5,612 bases of DNA from Desulfobacteraceae bacterium (GTDB lineage Bacteria > Desulfobacterota > DSM-4660 > Desulfatiglandales > Desulfatiglandaceae). The notes below the pieces were generated by a model, which saw only the letters and a program-made list of their open reading frames with translations, had not been told where the DNA came from and did no database searches. The stretch covers positions 1 through 5,612 of the forward strand of contig JABMQV010000525.1 of NCBI GenBank assembly GCA_013203065.1, in the 5' to 3' direction. This document shows positions 4,516 through 5,612 of this stretch, one piece after another. Both the position numbers and the translations under genes were made by a program. Position 1 is the first letter of the stretch; each line of letters begins with the position of its first letter.

Positions 4516-4888
4516 TTTACAACCGTCATCATTGGGAGTTCCTGCTGCACCTTACGTTCCCGGGACCAAACGCGGCGCCCTGGTCTTTACTGCTGGACAG
4601 GTGGCATTAGATCGGGAGGGAAACCTGGTGGGAAAAGAAGATGTAAAGGCCCAAACTCGACAGGTCCTTCAAAATCTGAAAGCGGTATTAGAGGAGGGAG
4701 GAGCCACCTTGGCTGATGTCATGAAGACAACGGTCTTTCTTTCAGACATGAGCCACTTTGCCCACATGAATGAAGTGTACGCTGAATTCTTCGGCAATCA
4801 AAAACCTGCTCGCTCTACCGTAGAGGCCCGGTTGGCCCTGCCCGAATTTTTGGTTGAAATCGAAGCCATTGCAGTAATTGCTGATTGA
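4502..4888 (+). CDS. ridA: RidA/YjgF/YER057c family enamine/imine deaminase
   Basis: A 128-residue protein of normal family length. RidA hydrolyses reactive enamines and imines such as 2-aminoacrylate, released by PLP enzymes like threonine/serine dehydratase, to keto acids and ammonia, protecting other PLP enzymes. It acts in the cytoplasm as a trimer with active sites between subunits. ATG 4502 follows AAAGGAG (4486-4492) at nine bases. Family marks are Y18 in APYVPGTKRG, FTAGQVALD (29-37), the helix QTRQVLQNLKAVLEEGGATLADVMKTTVFL (51-80), and the signature KPARSTVEARLALPEFLVEIEAIA (101-124). The substrate-binding Arg (R104, equal to Arg105 of E. coli RidA) and the conserved Glu (E119) are present, so deaminase activity is expected. 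The 156-base gap after the dnaJ-like gene suggests separate expression, though no strong promoter was seen. The symbol reflects the family and retained Arg; a RidA paralogue is possible. Confidence 0.93.
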   Translation: MAKITLQPSSLGVPAAPYVPGTKRGALVFTAGQVALDREGNLVGKEDVKAQTRQVLQNLKAVLEEGGATLADVMKTTVFLSDMSHFAHMNEVYAEFFGNQKPARSTVEARLALPEFLVEIEAIAVIAD

Positions 4889-5187
4889 TAAGGGTTCTAT
4901 TCACGATTTGGATAGTTCAAGGTGGGGGAAAAGTGCAGAGAATCGTTTTTTGGTGGATTGGCATGCTGGGGGTGGCCAGTTAGGAAGGCAGTGCAAGATC
5001 ATCCAGACACCGCTATCATCAATGAAAGGCAAACCGGTAGCCCAACAGAACCAAGAAATTGAGTACAATCCCAGAACGCTCTACCAGGGTCTGGATGCCC
5101 ACAAGTGGCAGGGTTCCCTCCTGTACACTGAGCGGACAGAAGGAGAGTTCTATTTCCTCTCCACTACATCTCGGGAGGTTCTTAGGG
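4889..5187. other. Spacer between ridA and the lipoprotein gene, no convincing gene
   Basis: One plus-strand frame stays open from TTG 4878 to 5282 (134 codons), but it lacks a ribosome binding site, overlaps ridA at one end and 95 bases of the lipoprotein gene at the other, and shows no recognisable domain. The lipoprotein frame is also open upstream from ATG 5059, without a ribosome binding site. I treat the stretch as non-coding or decayed. It contains a perfect 6-bp hairpin, GGAGAG (5142-5147) with CTCTCC (5157-5162), and a CCTCC (5117-5121) able to pair with the GGAGG (5174-5178) of the lipoprotein gene. No clear terminator for ridA was found. Confidence 0.5.
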
Positions 5188-5481
5188 ATGAAAAGCCTTG
5201 TTCTTTTGTCATCACTTCTACTATTCCTTTTTGGGTGCGGCTCTGCATATTATTATTGCAGCAAAGGGGGCGATCAACTTGATGTTGATGATAAACTGTG
5301 CCAATCTAGTGCGTTAAGTATTTACCCTCCAAAAATGGAATGGAATTCCGGGTGGGAGACTATTGAACGACGCAATAAGCGTATTAGTGGCAGACAATAT
5401 TACCAATATGACGCTAATTCAAATGATAGATCAGATGCTTATGAAGAATGCATGAAATCAAAAGGATGGAGGAAGAAATGA
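5188..5481 (+). CDS. Small predicted lipoprotein with conserved-type cysteines
   Basis: A 97-residue protein. ATG 5188 is chosen because GGGAGG (5173-5178) lies nine bases before it and the frame then opens with a classic lipoprotein signal: one Lys, a hydrophobic run (LVLLSSLLLFLF, 4-15) and a lipobox L-F-G-C17. Starting at the upstream in-frame ATG 5059 would bury this signal. After export and lipidation at C17, about 81 residues would remain, anchored to a membrane; no Asp follows C17, so outer-membrane sorting is possible if the host is Gram-negative. C24, C38 and C88 are the other cysteines. The arrangement of an early Cys, a mid Cys after an acidic stretch (GGDQLDVDDKLC) and a terminal ECMKSKGW resembles many short proteobacterial lipoproteins of unknown function. 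The middle (50-80) is polar and aromatic. Function is unknown. Confidence 0.72.
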   Translation: MKSLVLLSSLLLFLFGCGSAYYYCSKGGDQLDVDDKLCQSSALSIYPPKMEWNSGWETIERRNKRISGRQYYQYDANSNDRSDAYEECMKSKGWRKK

Positions 5482-5612
5482 ATGGCCGCTTGAAAACCAG
5501 GTACGGCTACTCAAAGATCATAAAATTGACTTCAGATCCTTAGCCTCCGCGTTCGAATTAGAATCACCCGAAGAAGAAAACGATTGAACCCATTGAGCGG
5601 AAGAGGAAAGAA
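5482..5612. other. Window end: no gene with a usable start
   Basis: ATG 5478 overlaps the lipoprotein stop as ATGA and has GGAGG (5468-5472) five bases upstream, but its frame stops after 21 codons (TAG 5541-5543). Another frame is open from 5456 to TGA 5585-5587 and reads like protein from 5480 (EWPLENQVRLLKDHKIDF, then acidic to the end), but it has no ATG, GTG or TTG. This could be a small downstream gene broken by a frameshift, or chance. Nothing else was recognised before the window ends. Confidence 0.3.

Noticed and set aside
5059..5187. N-terminal extension of the lipoprotein from ATG 5059
   Set aside because: It would place the signal peptide and lipobox 43 residues inside the protein; ATG 5188 has a good ribosome binding site and starts directly at the signal.
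4878..5282. 134-codon plus-strand frame between ridA and the lipoprotein
   Set aside because: TTG start without ribosome binding site, overlaps genes at both ends in other frames, and has no recognisable domain.
5541..5570. GCGTTCGAATT resembling the T-loop end of a tRNA (possible attachment site)
   Set aside because: No acceptor, D or anticodon arms can be drawn upstream, and the flanking bases do not pair as a T stem.

Overview
The window is bacterial chromosomal DNA of moderate, slightly AT-rich composition. Every supported gene is on the plus strand, and almost every start has a strong AGGAGG-type ribosome binding site. The mix of two small heat-shock proteins, a short DnaJ-like protein, a RidA protein and a CMKSKGW-type lipoprotein resembles Desulfobacterota (former Deltaproteobacteria). 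That is a judgement from protein style, not a database match. No insertion sequence, tRNA, rRNA or CRISPR array was seen.

Layout. Positions 2-184 hold the end of a protein with a winged-helix-like tail. A 436-base gene-free stretch follows; its second half carries three inverted repeats and a good promoter. This leads into a 379-residue RelA/SpoT-domain alarmone synthetase-like protein (621-1760). Two terminator-like hairpins (1825-1895) close that unit, and an extended -10 promoter follows at once (1916-1924). It opens a likely stress operon: a 163-residue coiled-coil protein of unknown function (2037-2528), two Hsp20 alpha-crystallin chaperones (2654-3118 and 3152-3562) and a short DnaJ-like co-chaperone (3686-4345). 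The dnaJ-like gene may also have its own promoter, overlapped by palindromes. Then come a RidA-family enamine/imine deaminase (4502-4888), a spacer of about 300 bases without a convincing gene, and a small lipoprotein (5188-5481). The last 131 bases have no gene with a usable start.

How the genes may work together. The theme is stress. The RelA/SpoT protein would make or alter nucleotide alarmones, or could be a translation-blocking toxic relative. The Hsp20 pair holds unfolding proteins, the DnaJ-like protein would pass clients to DnaK, and RidA clears reactive enamines. Only the Hsp20-Hsp20-DnaJ part is tight enough to argue for one functional unit.

The most notable signals are at the RNA level. 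The start codon of the first hsp20 lies in a perfect 8-bp AU-rich inverted repeat that loops out its Shine-Dalgarno sequence. The Shine-Dalgarno of the unknown gene upstream can be fully paired in a compact hairpin. Together they suggest temperature-dependent translation. All structures were found by eye, without folding energies.
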